From contig QANZ01000236.1 of the NCBI GenBank assembly GCA_003254925.1, positions 21,743 through 85,742 on the forward strand: a stretch of DNA of 64,000 nucleotides. The letters are read 5' to 3'. The notes below the pieces were generated by a model. It was not told the DNA's origin and searched no databases. It saw nothing but the letters and a program-made list of their open reading frames with translations. Within the stretch, counting starts at the first letter, position 1; the number at the start of each line of letters is the position of its first letter. The position numbers were made by a program, and so were the translations under genes. This document shows, one piece after another, positions 59,461 to 64,000 of the stretch. This stretch comes from Chamaecrista fasciculata. Taxonomy: Eukaryota > Streptophyta > Magnoliopsida > Fabales > Fabaceae.

Positions 59461-60350
59461 TGTAACATCCCATTGTTAAAAGGTACTAAATCGCAAGATT
59501 TAGAAGTTGTTACAAAGCAGGTGAGTATGATTTGTGAGTATAAACATGTTATAAGGGGTAAAATAATTGAAATAGAACCTGTGAGGACTAAACTGAAAAG
59601 TAAAGTAGCGAGGAGGAGGAGGAGGAGGAGGAGGAGGACAGGCTGATTGGTATGTGCGCACACCTAAGTCATGATGACCACTGGTATTTGATCATGACAT
59701 TTGTGCTGGCTTACCTATTGTGAGGTATTTAGTTGACACGATATGTCACCACCATCTTTATTGTATTATGAATTATCATGTTATCGTATCGTTGTGCTCG
59801 TATTCCTGTATAGTGGTACTGGGTCCTATATGGATGTAAGGATTGACACGTGAGTCCCCGCCAGCTTGCCAATTTTATAATTTTTTATATATTAATAATA
59901 TTCAGAATGGTTATATGTGATAGATGTTAATTAAATGTGAGTTTATTGGTTTGATATGTATGCTGTTTATTCACTTTTAGTTAGAAATGCATGTCTGAAC
60001 CTTTGTTTGAAGTCTGTGTTTGTGTGGGGACCATGGGTTAAGTAGAGAGACTTAAACCCTACTGAGAATTTTCAAATTCTCACCCTATAACACTTTAGTT
60101 GTGAAAGTGCAGGTCTCAAGTTCGTAGAGTTCGTGCTGAGAGCTCAAGACGGACTGAGGTAGTTTATTTTAGTTTTATTGTTGTCTGTTGGCTGAGCTGG
60201 GCCCTGCGTGGCTCTGTAGAGGCAGAGCCTCATGTATCATTACCTATTTTTGATTTTTCTGAGTTTCAAAAAGAGCCGTGTAACACTGTTGCCTTTTTAA
60301 ATATTTGCCCCCTCTTTTATAAAAGTAACAACTGACACATGCCAGTCCAG
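59461..60350 (+). mobile_element. Probable solo LTR (gypsy-type fossil)
   Basis: It begins TGTAACATCCCATTG, the usual start of chromovirus-like gypsy LTRs in plants. Later it contains gaattttcaaattctcaccctataacac..gtgaaagtgcaggt, a phrase I associate with the same LTRs. A (GAG)n run lies at 59611-59639. No internal coding region follows, so it is probably a solo LTR. The right limit is approximate. Confidence 0.5.
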
Positions 60351-60693
60351 AGGTGCGCTGCTCCAGCGCGTCTCTAGACAAGTTTATTTAAAAAAAAATT
60401 AAAATAAATCAAGTTGTGCCACGTGGCATAGTCTAATTGGTCCGTACCAAAATGGGAGGCGTGCTATAATAACGCGAAACCTATTTTGATACCAAAAAAA
60501 AAATTGGTCATATGAGACCTTAAAGTTGGTGGTTGTTGTATTATTTAGATACAAAAACCAATCAATGTTTGATCTGTTTTACTAAAAGAAAATATTTCAG
60601 AGAATGTCTTAAAATTCTATTTTACTATCAAATTCTGCTTTTCCTTCTTTTAGGACATTTTATAAAAAGCCTTTGTGCAACCCTAACAAGAAG

Positions 60694-60775
60694 GTGGGCG
60701 TGCCGGAGTGGTTATCGGGCATGACTAGAAATCATGTGGGCTCTGCCCGCGCAGGTTCGAATCCTGCCGCTCACG
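60694..60775 (+). tRNA. tRNA-Ser: tRNA-Ser, anticodon AGA
   Basis: This is a full cloverleaf of 82 bases. The acceptor stem is GTGGGCG/CGCTCAC with one G:U pair and discriminator G. The anticodon stem is CATGA/TCATG around loop CTAGAAA, so the anticodon is AGA. The variable arm is long, as expected of tRNA-Ser (GGGC/GCCC). The T arm is GCAGG-TTCGAAT-CCTGC. No intron is present. A TTTTT terminator follows at 60777-60781, and CAA motifs precede it (near 60678), as common for plant tRNA genes. Confidence 0.96.
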
Positions 60776-60776
60776 C

Positions 60777-60781
60777 TTTTT
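60777..60781 (+). terminator. Pol III terminator of the tRNA gene
   Basis: Five T residues directly after the mature 3' end. Confidence 0.85.
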
Positions 60782-60897
60782 AATTATGCAGTGGGCACAA
60801 TGGGCTACGGCCCAAAACGCAAACGATGCAGTTTTGGGCAATAACATGTACAATTAAATCCCAGCCCAAAACAGTAGAAGAATTTAAGAAGATTGAA

Positions 60898-61382
60898 TGG
60901 TCATTTTGGTCGCTAATGTATGTCTTAATGTTCATTTTGGTCCTTTATACTTTAAATTGTTCAAATTGGTCCTAAATGATGGTGAAATGTTTTATTTTGG
61001 CCCCAAACCATTGAATATGATCACATTTCTCTCGTTTCAAGTTCAAATGTGACGAGTTCAAAGCTATGTATTGCTCAGAAAGAATACTTTCTCTATTCAG
61101 TTTGAGTCGTAAACAAACGAGTTCAAATCAATCCTGAAAATAGATCACTCATTTCATGGTCAAACAAGTAATATTGATCATATTTATCTTGTTTTAAGTT
61201 TAAATGCAATAAATTCAGAGCAACAAGTTCTTTGAAGTTGAGATGAAAGACGGGAGAAATATGATCAAATTCAATAATGGGGGACCAAAATGAAAGATTT
61301 TGCCAATATTTCAGACCAATTTAAATATTTTAAAATATAGAAAACCAAAATAAACATATATTTAGACGAAAGTAACCCTTTG
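60898..61382. repeat. Inverted-repeat element (copy 4, shortened)
   Basis: It has aatggtcattttggtcgctaatg on the left, and cgtttcaagttcaaatgtgacgagttcaaagc and aacgagttcaaatcaatcctgaaaatag inside, as in copies 1-3. It is about 0.35 kb shorter. It ends some 100 bases before the SNU13 start codon and may form part of its promoter. Confidence 0.6.
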
Positions 61383-61478
61383 ACCTTCTAGAGCATTGGT
61401 GAGACTAAAGTAGTCAACTAAAGCCCATCCCAAAACCCTAGCCTCTTTTTCTGCTTGAAATCAAGGAGGCAACAAACC

Positions 61479-63025
61479 ATGGTAATCTTCCCTCTACTCT
61501 CGCATTACTATAATCGGTTCTATTCAGTATTATTGTTCTGTAGTTCCAATTTCGTTGCTTGAATTCCGAATGATTATTTCATATTTTCATTGCTGATTTG
61601 CAGACAGGAGAGACTGTGAATCCAAAAGCTTATCCCTTGGCTGATGCCCAACTCACCATAACAATCATGGATCTTGTTCAGCAAGCTGCCAATTACAAGC
61701 AGCTCAAAAAGGGCGCTAATGAAGGTCTGATTTTTCTATTGCTGCTTATATTACTTCCCCTTCAGCCGATATTATTTGCTTTCAACATTGTAATCAGCAT
61801 CGTTGGCTGTTTTCTTTTATTAATACATCATATTTATTTCAGCAACTAAGACACTGAACAGGGGTATTTCCGAGTTCATAGTGATGGCAGCAGACGCTGA
61901 GCCACTTGAGATTCTTCTCCATCTTCCTCTACTTGCCGAGGATAAGGTGAGTTCTCTATACGTGGACTAAATATATTGAATGCTTTTGAATTGATATGCA
62001 CTTAATTGGTTCATGTTTTGGAGATATGGAGAAAAATACAGGGTGAGGCTGTTAATAACTAGGATTCATTAATGAAATTTTGAGCGTTAGAAGATAAAAG
62101 GATAGGACTTATTGTTTTTGGTACTAATGTTACCTACAACTAAAAAAAATTGACCAACTAACCCTCCTTCCTAAATACACATCATTGGAAATCATACATT
62201 CATCTTCAGACCCCAAATACTTAAGTTTTTAGATATTTTCAAAGCATTTTGAAGACTTAGTTTAGAATGGACCAAAAGATGCTTGCTGCCTGTTGCCCTG
62301 TGGCATCATTGCTTATTTTTTCAGTAGCTAGCTATTTAAAGTTCTAAACATCTAGTTATTGGAGTAGGATCAGTGAGAATAATAAATTGACATAATCATG
62401 ATATGCTGGCGGATAAATTAAGGTATTAGGTTCTGTATCAAGTCTTGCCTGTGTCTAATCAGCATTCAACACCACAACTTCTATAACAGTGCTAGATTTT
62501 GGAATTGCTACTGCTGTGATAGTATAATTGTGATCAGCTGCATAATTGTGATATGCTGGCGGATAGATTAAGGTATTAGGTTCTGCATCAAGTCTTGCTT
62601 GTGTCTCATCGGCATTGTGTCTAATATGTTCTAGTCTTCTAGTTGCTTTCGTTTCATTTTGATTCAACACCTCTACTTTTGTAACAATGCCAAATTTTGA
62701 AATTGCTACTGCTGTGAGAGTAATTACCTGTTTGAAATTTTCAGAACGTTCCATACGTATTTGTTCCGTCGAAACAAGCATTAGGGCGAGCATGCGGCGT
62801 GACACGGCCAGTGATTGCATGTTCTGTGACAAGTAATGAGGGAAGTCAGTTGAAATCCCAAATACAACAACTAAAGGTTTGCTTTGCTATGTGCTTTGGT
62901 TCATGATTTACAGTTATTTGCTAACTACATTAGGCTATTGTGTGTATTCTTTTGATTGAAAAATATGCATGCTGAGTTTTGAGTGGAATGGAATGCAGGA
63001 TGCTATTGAGAAGTTGTTAATCTGA
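61479..63025 (+). CDS. SNU13: SNU13 / NHP2-like protein 1 (15.5K), L7Ae family
   Basis: Five exons (61479-61481, 61604-61724, 61843-61946, 62745-62876 and 62999-63025) give 128 residues, the normal length of this highly conserved protein. The first exon supplies only the ATG, with GT directly after it. The protein has the L7Ae/L30e fold: [23 protein letters not shown] (kink-turn RNA contact), [30 protein letters not shown], and [17 protein letters not shown]. It binds the kink-turn of U4 snRNA in the tri-snRNP and of box C/D snoRNAs, working in splicing and in rRNA 2'-O-methylation in nucleus and nucleolus. The third intron is enlarged by a tandem duplication. Confidence 0.97.
62403..62722. 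repeat. Tandem duplication inside SNU13 intron 3
   Basis: Unit A (62403-62516) and unit B (62550-62722) share tatgctggcggat.gattaaggtattaggttctg.atcaagtcttgc and gaattgctactgctgtga. Unit B has about 50 extra bases in the middle. Because of it, a 125-codon minus-strand frame stays open across the intron and exon 4, which I regard as chance. Confidence 0.8.
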
Positions 63026-64000
63026 GAAATGCAAGTCACTATGATGGGATTCTTGGGTTGTGCTGAACCCTTCTTCTTGGAGAATTTTTCTTGACTTTAC
63101 CAATACAAAAGTATTAACATTTGTATACTCTCAAATTTTTAGAATATAAAGTTTTTTTTCTTTTTGCTCCAATTGCATGAATTCAAATATTATTTATAAA
63201 ATTTGAAAATAAATTAATAAACAGATATTTCACTCCTTTGGATGAGGGTTTTTTTTTCTTTGAAAAAAAGAATAAATGATGAATAAATGAATTGCAAATA
63301 TTCTAAGATTGACTCTTTCAGCAAATCAATATGGGAAACCACTTCTTTTTCAGCAAAAATAAATAGTGCTTCAATGTTTCATATTGTCTATAGATAAATA
63401 AAGAACAAGTCAAGCTCTGAATTAAATGTCAGTGTCACTATTATATACAGAATATGAGATGAGATAATGAGAATGAGAGGAAAATCTTTCCAATGACAAT
63501 ATGTAAAAGAATATTAATTAGAAAAGAAATATAATTTCTTATATAAAGTGAAAATCAATATAGTTTAAACCAAATAACTACAAATATTATAACAAACCTA
63601 AACATCATTAGTAATGTCACTATCTTAACTTGTTAAATAAATAAATCACATCATTCTATGTCTCTATTACAATTTATATCAAAGTTCTATGATTTTTTTC
63701 CTTTTTTTGTAGAAAAAGTAGTCTATTATTCATTGATTGAAATGGGCTCAAAACTATGATTATTATTACCCAAAAACAAAAAAAGGGCTCAAAAGTCAAA
63801 ACTATTAATTATTGTGAATATAACTTATTTCGGTCACTTTCGTTTAGGTTACCCCTATTATGTTATCTAACTGGCAAACTGGCCTTTTACCAAAGGCAAA
63901 GACTACGTGGTAACTTTCTTTTTTAGGTAAAATATATTTGAGGCTAGGATAAATTATAATTTTCTATTTTCATATTTTAAGAATTAAGTTTAATCTTCTT
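63026..64000. other. 3' flank of SNU13, no gene seen
   Basis: The 3' UTR likely ends within about 150 bases of the stop codon. The remainder is AT-rich without domains or clear repeats. Confidence 0.5.

Noticed and set aside
62455-62832. 125-codon minus-strand frame over SNU13 intron 3 and exon 4
   Set aside because: Part is antisense to a conserved exon and part is the intronic tandem duplication. No domain is seen.

Overview
This is a stretch of nuclear DNA from a flowering plant, probably a eudicot. It is AT-rich and intron-containing, with plant-type splice sites (GT/AG, U-rich introns), plant-specific gene families (an ALOG/LSH transcription regulator, a MIR319-like hairpin) and a dense load of plant DNA transposons. 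There are no bacterial operons, ribosome binding sites or CRISPR arrays. One 155-base run of N (51242-51396) and three single Ns mark assembly gaps or ambiguous bases. I cannot name the species. Host genes supported by reading through their splice sites are: an ALOG-domain (LSH10-like) gene (23782-24348, minus); a MIR319-like hairpin (35079-35201, plus); a TMEM128-family membrane protein of four coding exons (41230-43305, plus); two tandem chaperone dnaJ 49-like genes with J domain, membrane anchor and DUF1977 (46531-47616 and 52683-53777, plus); SEC11, the catalytic subunit of the ER signal peptidase, in eight coding exons (54932-59161, minus); a tRNA-Ser(AGA) (60694-60775, plus); and SNU13, the 15.5K U4/tri-snRNP and box C/D protein, in five exons, the first of which contributes only the ATG (61479-63025, plus). 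Layout: 1-5 kb holds LTR remnants, a GC-rich block of degenerate repeats and a pair of convergent Helitron-like 3' ends. 6.1-17.2 kb is a transposon nest. A CTATGAAG-type MITE is interrupted by a Mutator-like element that carries a piece of a U-box E3 ligase gene. That gene piece is split by a 6.5-kb CACTA transposon with a perfect 3-bp target duplication, a TNP1-like gene of seven coding exons, and an antisense small ORF inside its 5' intron. Next to it lies a second Mutator-like element with very long, internally repeated inverted arms. 17-23.7 kb and 24.6-28.7 kb are gene-poor and full of small inverted-repeat elements. 28.7-33.4 kb is a broken gag-bearing LTR element joined to a fragment of a different LTR. 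33.4-41 kb is gene-poor apart from the MIR319-like locus. 41-64 kb is the gene-rich part, where introns and spacers are studded with MITEs, one SINE with a perfect 17-bp target duplication, a Helitron-like end and two LTR-like fossils. There is no sign that the host genes act as one pathway. SEC11 and the dnaJ pair both concern the ER membrane, and SNU13 serves splicing and rRNA modification, but their closeness looks incidental. The clearest unusual structures are the three-level nest at 6-14 kb, the MIR319-like hairpin with a very short loop, and the duplicated leader in front of the first dnaJ gene.
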